NCBI GenBank assembly: GCA_017539025.1
Contig: JAFYHT010000016.1
Span: 1 to 32,310, forward strand
DNA length: 32,310 bases
Origin: Erysipelotrichaceae bacterium
Lineage (GTDB): Bacteria > Bacillota_I > Bacilli_A > Erysipelotrichales > Erysipelotrichaceae
Direction of reading: 5' to 3'
Shown piece by piece: positions 8,343 to 17,035 of this stretch. Position 1 is the stretch's first letter; each line of letters begins with the position of its first letter. The position numbers and the translations under genes were made by a program. Under the pieces are notes generated by a model that searched no databases, was not told where the DNA came from, and saw only the letters and a program-made list of their open reading frames with translations.

Positions 8343-9607
8343 TGAAGAAGAAAGAGATCATCGCTTGTCTGAAAGCAGATAAGCACATTACGGGTTATGA
8401 GTTAACGATCGAAGATAAGGATTCCAGAGAACTTTTTTACGTCCTGGATCACCTTGAGATCAACAGAGCTGTCAATACGAAAGATGTTTTTGTCAAAGTC
8501 TATGTTTCCGATAAAAAGACGACCGGTTCTTCAACTGTCGTTGTCACGGCAGCTGATGATGAAAGATCTTTGAAGAAGAAACTGTCAAAGGCAGTTACTC
8601 AGGCCAAGGCTGCAAAAAATGCTTATTATCCGCTTGCGGAAAAGAGTGAGAACATCAAAGAAACAAAGAAGATCACTAAGGATCTCAATGAGATCGCCAT
8701 GGATGTTGCCAAGGCGGTATTCAAGGCAGATGTCTACAAGAATGGTTGGATCAATTCCACCGAGATCTTCGTTTCCAAGTTCAAAGAGGAATTCATGAAT
8801 TCAAACGGTGTCGATCACAGTGTTGAAAGCTTCAAGATCGAGATCGAATGTATTCCGACCTGGTCAAACAAGAAGGAAGAATTTGAATTATACAAGTTCT
8901 ATGAATCCAATAAAATTGATCTGAAACAGATCACGGCTGAGATCGATGAGATATTGAACAATGCGAAAGCACGTTCCAATGCCGTTACGATCAAGGATGT
9001 CGATATCCCGAAGGATGTCAAAGTCTTGGTCAAGAACGATATGCTGGAAGTGATCATGAGGACTTTGGCAATGGATATGAACTATCGCAATGTCTTTATG
9101 CATCAGAATCACTACAAGAAGGGTGATGTCGTATCGGAAAATCCGTTCACGATGACGATGAAGCCTTCTATCTCCGGATGTGCTGCATCCAGGAAATTCG
9201 ATTCTCATGGTACGGTACTCAAGTCGGTTTCTCTGATCAAAAAGGGTATTGCTTCAGGAACTTATGGCGATATCCAGTTTGGTCACTATCTTGGTGAAGG
9301 AAAGATCAGCGGTAATCTGCCGGTTTGCGAAGTCAAGGCGGAAGGTGTTGCGTTAAAGAAAGAAAAACATCTGATCATCGAAAACTTCTCATCTCCACAG
9401 ATGGAATCCGATTCTGGATATTGGGGTGGCGAAGTCAGACTGGCCAGATACTTCGATGGGAAGAAGTACATTCCTTTAACAGGTTTCTCGATTGCCGGTG
9501 ATATCTATGAGGATCTCAAACACGTTGAGTTCTCCAAAGAGGAAACTGTACAATCCCGTTACAAGGGCCCGAAATACATGATCTTCAAGGGGATCAAGAT
9601 CAGTTAA
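8339..9607 (+). CDS. TldE/PmbA-type metallopeptidase partner subunit
   Basis: This 422-residue protein is a TldE/PmbA homologue. It lacks the HExxxH motif of TldD, as expected for the non-catalytic subunit that completes the peptide channel. The start chosen is the first of two adjacent ATGs (8339, 8342). The 8339 codon overlaps the tldD stop as ATGA and stands 10 nt after GGAGG at 8324-8328. A longer in-frame extension into tldD exists but would ignore this ribosome site. The family call rests on the paired arrangement, the length, and C-terminal segments such as GYWGGEVRLARYFDGKKYIPLTGFS (about 382-407). It ends the long gene run, directly before a strong terminator. Confidence 0.88.
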   Translation: MMKKKEIIACLKADKHITGYELTIEDKDSRELFYVLDHLEINRAVNTKDVFVKVYVSDKKTTGSSTVVVTAADDERSLKKKLSKAVTQAKAAKNAYYPLAEKSENIKETKKITKDLNEIAMDVAKAVFKADVYKNGWINSTEIFVSKFKEEFMNSNGVDHSVESFKIEIECIPTWSNKKEEFELYKFYESNKIDLKQITAEIDEILNNAKARSNAVTIKDVDIPKDVKVLVKNDMLEVIMRTLAMDMNYRNVFMHQNHYKKGDVVSENPFTMTMKPSISGCAASRKFDSHGTVLKSVSLIKKGIASGTYGDIQFGHYLGEGKISGNLPVCEVKAEGVALKKEKHLIIENFSSPQMESDSGYWGGEVRLARYFDGKKYIPLTGFSIAGDIYEDLKHVEFSKEETVQSRYKGPKYMIFKGIKIS

Positions 9608-9614
9608 TGATTCT

Positions 9615-9639
9615 AAAGTCATCTTCGGATGACTTTTTT
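9615..9639 (+). terminator. Intrinsic terminator after the tldD-tldE pair
   Basis: AAAGTCATC pairs with GATGACTTT around a TTCG tetraloop, followed by a T run. It isolates the tsa/rex/asnS/tld run from the peptide transporter operon. Confidence 0.95.
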
Positions 9640-9680
9640 ATATTTCTCTATAATAAGGAAGAAACACAGAATTTATATGA

Positions 9681-9705
9681 TTGTGAAAATTTTTTCAATT
9701 GTGAA
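9681..9705. promoter_or_regulatory. Rex-like operator upstream of oppA
   Basis: TTGTGAAAATTTTTTCAA at 9681-9698 matches TTGTGAA-N4-TTCACAA at 12 of 14 positions: a perfect left half and a 5/7 right half. A second perfect half-site TTGTGAA follows at 9699-9705, exactly 18 bp from the first. It lies about 40 bp upstream of the oppA -35 box. Whether Rex binds is an inference; the A/T-rich setting makes partial matches easier. Confidence 0.4.
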
Positions 9706-9723
9706 AAGAAAGTGAAATTTATG

Positions 9724-9755
9724 CCTGTTTTTTGCGTGGTTTTTATTGAAACAGG
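9724..9755. repeat. Inverted repeat overlapping the oppA -35 box
   Basis: CCTGTTT at 9724-9730 and AAACAGG at 9749-9755 are perfect 7-bp inverted arms separated by 18 bp. The right arm overlaps the -35 hexamer. The arm spacing is close to two helical turns, so a dimeric repressor is possible. No known consensus is recognised. Confidence 0.4.
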
Positions 9756-9798
9756 TCATTCAAACGTGTAAAATTTATATGTGTAGTTTTCTCTACGC
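9746..9798 (+). promoter_or_regulatory. oppA promoter with a 5'-terminal mRNA hairpin
   Basis: TTGAAA at 9746-9751 and TAAAAT at 9769-9774 have a 17-bp spacer, with TG directly before the -10. The predicted start is near 9781, where GTGTAG (9781-9786) can pair with CTACGC (9793-9798) around TTTTCT. The stem-loop would sit at the extreme 5' end of the message, a layout that usually protects against 5'-end-dependent decay. The ribosome site AGAAAGGAAG follows at 9801-9810. Confidence 0.75.
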
Positions 9799-9815
9799 AA
9801 AGAAAGGAAGAATGT

Positions 9816-11852
9816 ATGAAAAAATTATTAGTTTTATTGCTTAGCTTAATGATGGTTTTAACATTAGCAGCTTGCGGCAATAAGGAAGAAACTCCGGCTG
9901 AAACTCCAGCTGAAGAAGAAGCTCCTTCTTATGATGCTAACGCTGTTGACGTTGGAAGCCTGAAGCTTGCAACAACAAGTGAGTACACATATCCAGATTC
10001 TTCGGAAATCGATAATATGGACTATGTTACTACTGCTTTAGCTACTAACCATGAAATCAACTCTAACTTCGTTGATGGTTTAGTTGAAACAGACAAGTAT
10101 GGTGCTTACGTTGGTTCCGTTGCTGAATCTTGGGAACCGAATGAAGATGCTACAGTATGGACTTTCCATCTTAGAGATGGTGTTCAGTGGGTTACTTCCA
10201 ATGGTGAAGTTTACGCTGATGTCGTAGCTGAAGACTTCGTTACTGGTTTAAGACATGCCGCTGAGTTCCAGACAGGTACAGGTTATGTAGCTGCTGATGT
10301 CGTCGGTTTCTCTGACTACATGAACTCTGGTGACTACTCTGATGAAGCATGGGCAAAAGTTGGTGTTGCTGCACCGGATGAGAAGACTGTTGTTTACACA
10401 TTAAGCTCTTCTGTTCCTTACTTCTACACAATGGTAGAGTATACGACTTTCTATCCGATCAACAAGACTTTCTTAGAGGGTAAAGGCGATGGCTGTAAGT
10501 TAGGTTCTCCTGATGTTACTGCATGTGCATTCGGCCAGCCGACTCCTGATTCAATCCTTTACAATGGCGCTTACATTCTTGATTCATTCGATGTTTCTTC
10601 ATCAACTGTTTTAAGAAAGAACGACCTGTACTGGGATGCTGACAAAGTCTATCTGAATAAGGTTACTGTTATCTTCGATAATGGTTCAGACCCATATTCA
10701 ACGATCAGAGGCTTTGAGCAGAACACTTATGCTGCAGCTGGTTTAACTACAAGCTGGGGCGATGAAATGTTCCAGGCTATGAAGGCTAAGTATGATGGTT
10801 ATCTGACTACTAACCTGCCTAACTACTATGCATTCGGTGTTGTATTCAACTACAACCGTGTCACTTTTGACAACACAAACTATGCTACTGATGAAGCATT
10901 AAGAGAAAACACTAAGGCTGCTATCAGAAACGAGAACTTCCGTAAGGCTTTAAAGGCTGCTTATGATGTTCCGGCTTACCTGATGGTTACTGCTCCTGAA
11001 GAGGTTGCTTATGCTACATTAAGAAACATGAATGGTGTTCCTAACCTCGTTACTTTAAGCGATGGTACTCCTTACAACACTTTAGTTGAAGAAGCATACG
11101 CTGAATTGACTGGTGAAACTGTTTCTCTGGCTGATGGTCAGTGGCCATGGCTCAGCAAGGAAAAGGCTCTTGAATACATTGAGGCTGCAAAGGCTGAAGG
11201 TATTGAATTCCCTGTTCACCTTGATATGCTTGTTATCGAAACTTCTGACGCTCAGACAAAGAGAGCTCAGTCTATGAAGCAGTCTGTTGAAGAGAACACT
11301 GATGGCCAGATCATCATTGAACTCGTCATGAGAGATCAGGATACTGTTTACAACATTGCTTACTATTCTGAGTCTTGGGATGAAGCAGATTACGATATCT
11401 CTACATTCACTGGATGGGGCCCTGACTATGTTGACCCGAAGACATTCACTGAAATCTATTCACCGGTTGACGGTTACTACATGCATGCATGTGGTCTGAC
11501 AGACTTAGGTACTACGAATTCTCCGGACTTCGGTTCTGATGATGACATCAAGACAGAAGTTGGTTTCTACGAGTACGAAGATCTGTACAGAGCTGCTGAT
11601 GCAATCAAGAGCGATCTTGATGAACGTTACAAAGCTTTCGCTAAGGCTGATGCTTATCTGTTAGCTCATGTATTATATTGTCCGACATCTATGCAGACAA
11701 GAGCTATGAGAGTTTCTCACGCCGTACCGTTCTCTGGTCCGTTCTCTAGTGGTGTATCTCAGTACAAGTTCAAAGGCTTACAGTTACAGGAAGACATCGT
11801 TACTACTGCTCAGTACGATGCTGCTAAGGCTGCTTGGGAAGCTGGAAACTAA
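9816..11852 (+). CDS. oppA: Peptide ABC transporter substrate-binding lipoprotein (OppA/AmiA-like)
   Basis: This is a family 5 extracellular solute-binding protein that captures oligopeptides and hands them to the permease. The N-terminus has a Lys-Lys and hydrophobic signal peptide ending in the lipobox LAAC, so C20 becomes the lipid-anchored first residue. An acidic Thr/Pro/Glu linker follows. The 678-residue length is close to streptococcal AmiA. It is first in a five-gene operon behind its own strong promoter and ribosome site. Codon choice differs from its neighbours: it prefers GCT, GTT and ACT where they use more GTC and ATC, as expected for a very highly expressed protein. A 14-bp hairpin after the gene should limit transcription of the permease genes relative to this one. 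Confidence 0.95.
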   Translation: MKKLLVLLLSLMMVLTLAACGNKEETPAETPAEEEAPSYDANAVDVGSLKLATTSEYTYPDSSEIDNMDYVTTALATNHEINSNFVDGLVETDKYGAYVGSVAESWEPNEDATVWTFHLRDGVQWVTSNGEVYADVVAEDFVTGLRHAAEFQTGTGYVAADVVGFSDYMNSGDYSDEAWAKVGVAAPDEKTVVYTLSSSVPYFYTMVEYTTFYPINKTFLEGKGDGCKLGSPDVTACAFGQPTPDSILYNGAYILDSFDVSSSTVLRKNDLYWDADKVYLNKVTVIFDNGSDPYSTIRGFEQNTYAAAGLTTSWGDEMFQAMKAKYDGYLTTNLPNYYAFGVVFNYNRVTFDNTNYATDEALRENTKAAIRNENFRKALKAAYDVPAYLMVTAPEEVAYATLRNMNGVPNLVTLSDGTPYNTLVEEAYAELTGETVSLADGQWPWLSKEKALEYIEAAKAEGIEFPVHLDMLVIETSDAQTKRAQSMKQSVEENTDGQIIIELVMRDQDTVYNIAYYSESWDEADYDISTFTGWGPDYVDPKTFTEIYSPVDGYYMHACGLTDLGTTNSPDFGSDDDIKTEVGFYEYEDLYRAADAIKSDLDERYKAFAKADAYLLAHVLYCPTSMQTRAMRVSHAVPFSGPFSSGVSQYKFKGLQLQEDIVTTAQYDAAKAAWEAGN

Positions 11853-11877
11853 TCAATCATTATTAGTTGAAATTAAT

Positions 11878-11911
11878 AAGTAGTGAATTGGTTTTCCAAT
11901 TCACTACTTTT
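11878..11911 (+). terminator. Intercistronic terminator/attenuating hairpin between oppA and oppB
   Basis: AAGTAGTGAATTGG and its perfect complement at 11896-11909 form a 14-bp stem with a TTTT loop, followed by a short broken T-tract. The permease genes have no clear promoter of their own, so read-through past this hairpin probably sets the OppA-to-permease ratio. It may also protect the 3' end of the oppA mRNA. Confidence 0.88.
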
Positions 11912-11937
11912 ATTCGATTGGACAGGAGGCTGATCAA

Positions 11938-13410
11938 ATGAAAAGGTATATTTTAAATAGAATCATACGTTCGATCATATCGATCTTTATCGTTGTTTCT
12001 ATTGTAATTACAATGATTTTTACTCTGATCCCAAGGACTAAGATCCTCGATAATGACCAGAGTTACAGAAAGCTTTCCGGCGATAACAAGACCACATATC
12101 GTATGTCGATCTACCAGAGACTGGGATATCTTGATTTCAAGAGGATTTCCGAGATCTGTGCAGATTCTGATAACCCCAGTGCTTGTGCAGTAAATGGTTC
12201 TGCTGCGCAGGAAGCTGCATTAAAAACTTTTGAAGAAAAAGATTATATCGTTGAATATTTAAGGAACGGAACACCTTATGTATATCATGACTACACTGTT
12301 CCGGAATTGATACTGCACTTCTGGGGAAATATGATCAAATTCGATCACTCAAATAAGATACAGGATCCTAATAATCCCGATCTTGAAAGGAAGTACTATC
12401 TCGGTAAAGATGAGAATAACGTCCCTGCGATCATGTGCAGCGGATGCGAATATAAATATCAGTTGTATTTCGGACATGGGTTCCCGTTTATTCATCAGCA
12501 TTTCGTAAGGCTGAACTTCGGTATTTCTTATCCGGTCAAATCCGGTGTTGAAACACTGGCAGTCATTTCGGAAGGCCAGGGAAGCCAGGTCTCTAAACTG
12601 CAGACATTCCCGACCGGACTTCAGCAGGAAAGTCCGCTGAATCAGGTCACGGCGAAATACAAATCAAATATCGACCATCTCGATCAGACGAGATTCACAG
12701 ATCATTATGCAGACTGCAGCAGTTATTTTGAGTCTCCTTCAATGATCAATACATCATATATTTTCGGGCTCTTATCTCTTGTCATCGCTTATGCGCTTGG
12801 ACTTCCGGCTGGTATGGGCATGGCAAGAAATAAAGGCGGTATCTGGGACAAGATCGGTGTTGCACTGATCAACTTCCTGATCGCACTTCCATCACTGGCT
12901 CTGATCTTCTTCGTCAGACAGATCGGTGGTATCGTCTTTAAACTGCCTGATAAGTTCCCGATCCTTGGTTTCAAGTCCATCAAATCCTATGTCGCTCCGG
13001 TTCTGATCCTTTCATTACTGTCGATCCCTGGTTTAATGACCTGGACAAGAAGATATATGATCGACCAGTCCAATTCGGACTATGTTAAATTCGCTAAGGC
13101 AAAGGGTCTTTCTCAGAGAGAGATCTTCACAAAGCATATCCTGAAGAACGCGATCATCCCGATCGTCAACGGTATTCCGGGTTCTATCATCCTGTGTATC
13201 TCAGGTGCATTCATTACGGAATCGGCATTCGCTATTCCGGGAATGGGCAAGATGCTTCCGGATTCGATCACAAAGATGAACAACAACATGGTCATCACGC
13301 TGACATTCCTGTTTGCGACTTTGTCGATCTTCTCCGTATTGCTTGGTGACTTGCTGATGACAGTTGTTGACCCACGTATCCAGCTGTCTGAGAAGAAGAG
13401 AGGAGAGTAG
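11938..13410 (+). CDS. oppB: Peptide ABC transporter permease OppB/AmiC-like, with a large external loop
   Basis: This is an inner-membrane permease of the peptide importer. TM1 spans about residues 10-31. The remaining membrane segments occupy about 272-480, with the ATPase-contacting EAA-type loop near YVKFAKAKGLSQREIF. Between them lies an external segment of some 240 residues, far longer than in ordinary OppB (about 305-335 residues in total). It contains five cysteines (C74, C83, C167, C170, C260). The total of 490 residues resembles streptococcal AmiC. The ribosome site ACAGGAGG is at 11921-11928. It is followed after 3 nt by oppC. Confidence 0.93.
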   Translation: MKRYILNRIIRSIISIFIVVSIVITMIFTLIPRTKILDNDQSYRKLSGDNKTTYRMSIYQRLGYLDFKRISEICADSDNPSACAVNGSAAQEAALKTFEEKDYIVEYLRNGTPYVYHDYTVPELILHFWGNMIKFDHSNKIQDPNNPDLERKYYLGKDENNVPAIMCSGCEYKYQLYFGHGFPFIHQHFVRLNFGISYPVKSGVETLAVISEGQGSQVSKLQTFPTGLQQESPLNQVTAKYKSNIDHLDQTRFTDHYADCSSYFESPSMINTSYIFGLLSLVIAYALGLPAGMGMARNKGGIWDKIGVALINFLIALPSLALIFFVRQIGGIVFKLPDKFPILGFKSIKSYVAPVLILSLLSIPGLMTWTRRYMIDQSNSDYVKFAKAKGLSQREIFTKHILKNAIIPIVNGIPGSIILCISGAFITESAFAIPGMGKMLPDSITKMNNNMVITLTFLFATLSIFSVLLGDLLMTVVDPRIQLSEKKRGE

Positions 13411-13413
13411 GAA

Positions 13414-14373
13414 ATGTCAGAACTAGATAAGAATATTAATGACAATATCGATCCTTCGATGTTTGAATTCCAGATCGCTGACGACTCCGCTTCCGAGCAT
13501 ATCGCTGCTCCGAAATACTCCTACTGGAGATCAGTCTTCAGAAAGTTCTTCTCTAACAAGGTCGCTATGTTCATGCTTGTTGTTGCAGTAACAGTCGTGC
13601 TGTTCTCATTTATTCAACCGATCTTCTCCGGTTATGACAGAATGGTCGCTCCGAATATCAACAACAAATCTATGCACTATATCAGACCTTTCAAGAGCTG
13701 GAAGTATCCTCTGGGTACAGATGACTATGGCGCATCTTTATTCGATGCTTTATGGTCAGGTTCAAGAAACTCTCTGTTCATCGCTATCATGGCAACACTG
13801 ATCACTGAATCGATCGGTATCATCGTCGGTATGTTCTGGGGCTTCTCCAAGAAGATGGATGTCATCATGCTTGAAGTCTACAACGTCCTGTCAAACATTC
13901 CATTCACACTGATCGCCATGATCCTCGTCTATGCATTAGGCGGTGGCTTCTGGCAGCTGATCTTTGCATTGAGCTGTACGACATGGATCGGTACTGCATA
14001 CTTTATCCGTGTACAGGTCATGATCATCAGAGACAGAGAATATAACCTCGCTTCGCAATGCCTTGGAACTCCGACATGGAAGATCATTTTAAACAATATC
14101 CTTCCATATCTGGTTTCGATCATCATCACCAGTGTTTCCCGTGATGTTCCGGCTTTCATTTCTGCTGAAGTTGCTCTTTCTTACATGGGCGTCGGTTTAG
14201 GAAGCCAGTATGCTTCACTGGGTAGAATGGTGCAGAACTATGCTCCGTACATGTCTTCGGCATCCTATCTGTTCTGGATCCCGGTCATTACGACAGCTGT
14301 TATTTCTGTTTCGCTTTACATCGTCGGTCAGGCGCTTGCAGATGCATCTGATCCGCGTACACATATGATTTAA
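13414..14373 (+). CDS. oppC: Peptide ABC transporter permease OppC/AmiD-like
   Basis: This is the second permease subunit, pairing with OppB to form the peptide channel. The 319-residue protein has a cytoplasmic N-terminal tail of about 45 residues, TM1 at about 50-68, and a further group of membrane segments after the YPLGTDDYGASLFDALWSG region, which is typical of OppC. The EAA loop (about REYNLASQCLGTPTWKIILNNILP) contacts OppD/F. The start ATG at 13414 follows AGGAGAGTAGG. It lies within the opp operon, 3 nt after oppB, with an AAAGGAG site for oppD just after its stop. Confidence 0.94.
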   Translation: MSELDKNINDNIDPSMFEFQIADDSASEHIAAPKYSYWRSVFRKFFSNKVAMFMLVVAVTVVLFSFIQPIFSGYDRMVAPNINNKSMHYIRPFKSWKYPLGTDDYGASLFDALWSGSRNSLFIAIMATLITESIGIIVGMFWGFSKKMDVIMLEVYNVLSNIPFTLIAMILVYALGGGFWQLIFALSCTTWIGTAYFIRVQVMIIRDREYNLASQCLGTPTWKIILNNILPYLVSIIITSVSRDVPAFISAEVALSYMGVGLGSQYASLGRMVQNYAPYMSSASYLFWIPVITTAVISVSLYIVGQALADASDPRTHMI

Positions 14374-14384
14374 AGGAGATCCTT

Positions 14385-15458
14385 ATGTCGGAAAAGAAAA
14401 ATATCATTTTGTCCGTTAAGGACCTCGTAGTCAAATTTAAAGTAAGAAGTTCTGTCCTGACAGCGATCAGAAACGTTTCTCTTGATTTTGAAGAGGGAAA
14501 GGTCGTTGCGATCGTCGGTGAATCCGGTTCCGGAAAGTCCGTCTTTACCAAGACGTTTACCGGTATGCTGGAAGTCAATGGCGAAGTCAGCAATGGCGAG
14601 ATCTGGTTTGAAGGCAGAAACCTGCTTGATATCAAGAACGATAAGGGATGGGAAGAGATCCGCGGTAAGAAGATCGCGACAGTCTTCCAGGACCCGATGA
14701 CTTCTCTGAACCCGGTCAGAACGATCGGTTATCAGATCTCCGAAGTCATCATGAAGCATCAGGGCAAGTCCAAGGCTGAAGCAAAGGCTGAAGCGATCGA
14801 ACTGATGGAAAAAGTCGGCATCAGAGATGCTGAAAGAAGATATGACGAATATCCGTTCATGTATTCCGGTGGTATGAGACAGAGGATCGTTATCGCGATC
14901 GCACTGGCTTGTCATCCGAAGATCCTGATCTGTGATGAACCTACGACTGCTCTGGATGTCACCATTCAGGCTCAGATCATCCGTCTGATCAAGGATCTGG
15001 CAGAAGAATATGGATTTACAACGATCTATATCACTCATGACCTGGGCGTTGTCGCAAACGTTGCGGACTATGTCGCCGTTATGTATGCCGGCCAGATCAT
15101 TGAATACGGTACCGTAGAAGACATCTTCTACAACTCCAAGCATCCTTATACATGGGGCTTGCTGAGTTCATTACCTCAACTTGGTCTGAAGGGTGAAGAA
15201 CTCTTTGCGATCAGAGGTACTCCGCCTTCACTGTTCGAAGAGATCAAGGGTGACGCATTCGCTCCTAGAAGCAATTACGCCATGAAGATCGATTTCGAGA
15301 AGGAACCTCCGAAGTTCTATGTCGATGATGTTCACTGGGCAAAGACCTGGCTGCTTGATCCGCGTGCTCCGAAAGTGGAACCGCCGGCAGTTATCACGTC
15401 TCTGCACGAAAGAATGCTGGATATGACCAAGAAGGGAGGCGTCTATGGAGAAAGATAA
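14385..15458 (+). CDS. oppD: Peptide ABC transporter ATPase OppD/AmiE-like
   Basis: This is one of two ATPases driving peptide import at the cytoplasmic face. Walker A GESGSGKS is at residues 45-52, followed by the Q-loop segment [11 protein letters not shown], signature YSGGMRQRI and Walker [13 protein letters not shown]. The C-terminal extension typical of the Opp/Dpp ATPases (about 255-340) follows, but I do not see the usual cluster of iron-sulfur cysteines in it. At 357 residues it matches AmiE. Its last 14 nt overlap oppF, which has its own site AAGGGAGG inside oppD. Confidence 0.95.
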   Translation: MSEKKNIILSVKDLVVKFKVRSSVLTAIRNVSLDFEEGKVVAIVGESGSGKSVFTKTFTGMLEVNGEVSNGEIWFEGRNLLDIKNDKGWEEIRGKKIATVFQDPMTSLNPVRTIGYQISEVIMKHQGKSKAEAKAEAIELMEKVGIRDAERRYDEYPFMYSGGMRQRIVIAIALACHPKILICDEPTTALDVTIQAQIIRLIKDLAEEYGFTTIYITHDLGVVANVADYVAVMYAGQIIEYGTVEDIFYNSKHPYTWGLLSSLPQLGLKGEELFAIRGTPPSLFEEIKGDAFAPRSNYAMKIDFEKEPPKFYVDDVHWAKTWLLDPRAPKVEPPAVITSLHERMLDMTKKGGVYGER

Positions 15459-16404
15459 GAGAGAAGTTTTACTTGATGTCAAACATCTTGAAGTCACTTT
15501 CTTTAACGGCAGCTCCAAGAAGGGTTTCCGTGCCGTCAAGAACGCCAATTTCCAGATCTATAAGGGTGAAACCTTTGGTCTGGTAGGTGAATCCGGTTCC
15601 GGTAAGACGACGATCGGCCGTTCCATCATGCGTCTGAATCCGATCTCCGATGGTGAGATCTGGTTCAATGGCAAGAGGATCGATGGCAAGATCTCCAGCG
15701 AAGAAAAAAGAGATGTTATCCGTAACATCCAGATGATCTTCCAGGATCCTGCTGCATCTTTGAACGAACGTGCTACGATCGATTATTGTGTATCCGAAGG
15801 TCTCTACAACTTCCATCTCTATGAGAATGAGGAAGACAGAGAAAGAAAGGTCGATGAGGCTCTTGAGTCAGTCGGTCTGCTTCCGGAACACAAATCAAGA
15901 TATCCGCATGAATTCTCAGGCGGTCAAAGACAGCGTGTCGGTATCGCAAGAGCGATGATCATGGAGCCTAGCTTCATCATCGCCGATGAGCCGATCTCTG
16001 CTCTTGACGTCTCGATCAGAGCTCAGGTATTGAACCTGATGAACAAGTTTAAGGAGGAGCGTGGTCTGACTTATATGTTTATCGCGCATGACCTTTCTGT
16101 CGTCAGATACTTCGCAGACAGGATCGCCGTTATTCACAACGGTCGTATCGTAGAAGTCGCCCCGACAGATGAACTGTTCAGATATCCTCTGCATCCTTAT
16201 ACCTTATCTCTGTTACAGGCTGTACCGATGCCTGACCCGCAGATCGAAAAGGCTAAGGAACTCGTCGTATATGATGAGTCCAAGAGAGATTTCTCCGGTG
16301 AAAAACCGATCCTTCAGGAGATCAGACCTGATCACCTCGTCTTCGCTAATGAAAGAGAAATGGGTGAATACAGAGAAAAACTGAAGGAAATGATGGCTGA
16401 ATAA
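15445..16404 (+). CDS. oppF: Peptide ABC transporter ATPase OppF/AmiF-like
   Basis: This is the partner ATPase of OppD. Walker [10 protein letters not shown] is at about residues 48-56, [16 protein letters not shown] carries the Q-loop, [15 protein letters not shown] is the signature, and [12 protein letters not shown] is Walker B. The C-terminal Opp-type extension contains [17 protein letters not shown]. The 319-residue length is close to AmiF. The start overlaps the end of oppD by 14 nt. It is the last gene of the operon, followed by a terminator with a 10-bp stem. Confidence 0.95.
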   Translation: MEKDKREVLLDVKHLEVTFFNGSSKKGFRAVKNANFQIYKGETFGLVGESGSGKTTIGRSIMRLNPISDGEIWFNGKRIDGKISSEEKRDVIRNIQMIFQDPAASLNERATIDYCVSEGLYNFHLYENEEDRERKVDEALESVGLLPEHKSRYPHEFSGGQRQRVGIARAMIMEPSFIIADEPISALDVSIRAQVLNLMNKFKEERGLTYMFIAHDLSVVRYFADRIAVIHNGRIVEVAPTDELFRYPLHPYTLSLLQAVPMPDPQIEKAKELVVYDESKRDFSGEKPILQEIRPDHLVFANEREMGEYREKLKEMMAE

Positions 16405-16421
16405 GCTGTTCAATCGATTTG

Positions 16422-16446
16422 AAAGGCGATCTGATGATCGCCTTTT
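16422..16446. terminator. Terminator between oppF and the convergent XRE gene
   Basis: AAAGGCGATC pairs perfectly with GATCGCCTTT around TGAT and is followed by TTTTC. It ends the opp operon on the plus strand. It also stands right after the stop codon of the minus-strand regulator, so it may serve both, with a weaker T-tract on the minus side. Confidence 0.88.
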
Positions 16447-16971
16447 CTAACGGTTTGACTTTTCGACGAAGCTTCTGATCGTTTCTACCATCTTTTTATT
16501 TGTGAATGTGGATTCGATCTCATCTAAATCGACTTTCTTTCCTGACAGGATCCCTTGAATGAGGACTTCCGCATACATGACTTCTCTGGTCCTTTGATCC
16601 TTGAGGTAGGTCATAAGATCGATATTCATCTTCTGATTGATCCCTTCGACCATTCCAAGATAAAAGGTAGAGTCTTCTCCGAAATATCTTCCGACATCTT
16701 CGATCGCTTCAAATCCTCTGATGACATCATCCAGATGAAGGATGTCTTCTTCCTGGGCAACGATCGCACCGCCGCTTAAAAGCAGATCTGCGGTCGTATT
16801 AAGGGCTTCACAAAGCTGTAAGAGTATTCCTGTATCAGGAAGAGTATCGCCGTTCTCCCACTTGGAAACGGCCTGAAATGAGATGTTGAGTTTTTCCGCA
16901 AGCTGTTTCTGTGTCAGACCTGCAGCTTTTCTTAATTCCCGGATGTAACGGGCTATTCTGTATGTATTCAT
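16447..16971 (-). CDS. XRE-family transcriptional regulator
   Basis: This 174-residue protein has an N-terminal helix-turn-helix (about residues 5-60), with LTQKQLAEKLNISFQAVSKW as the classic XRE core. The C-terminal part, about 100 residues, has no fold I recognise; it is mostly charged helices and may dimerise or sense a ligand. The ATG follows AGAAAGGAAG on the minus strand. The gene is convergent with opp and divergent from the VanZ-like gene. A palindrome over its own -10 suggests autoregulation and possibly control of the neighbour. The target of regulation is unknown. Confidence 0.9.
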   Translation of the reverse strand: MNTYRIARYIRELRKAAGLTQKQLAEKLNISFQAVSKWENGDTLPDTGILLQLCEALNTTADLLLSGGAIVAQEEDILHLDDVIRGFEAIEDVGRYFGEDSTFYLGMVEGINQKMNIDLMTYLKDQRTREVMYAEVLIQGILSGKKVDLDEIESTFTNKKMVETIRSFVEKSNR

Positions 16972-17006
16972 AAGTTCTTCCTTTCTAAATAGATCTATCT
17001 GATTTC

Positions 17007-17035
17007 ATGATATATTCATATCAAAATTCAGTAAA
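17007..17035 (-). promoter_or_regulatory. Promoter of the XRE gene with a palindromic operator candidate
   Basis: Reading the minus strand, TTTACT (plus 17030-17035) and TATCAT (plus 17007-17012) are 17 bp apart. The palindrome TGATATATTCATATCA at 17008-17023 (6-bp arms, 4-bp centre) covers the -10 element, a usual position for an XRE autorepressor. The promoter is a moderate match and the operator is inferred. Confidence 0.5.

Noticed and set aside
9677..9715. Twelve-codon frame (ATG 9677) upstream of oppA, considered as a leader peptide
   Set aside because: It overlaps the Rex-like sites, lies upstream of the main promoter, has a poorly spaced ribosome site, and is not followed by a terminator or antiterminator pair.
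14370..15143. Long antisense open frame opposite oppD (257 codons), and a similar one opposite the CBS-ACT gene
   Set aside because: Both mirror strong codon bias of the sense genes. They lack ribosome sites and recognisable domains.
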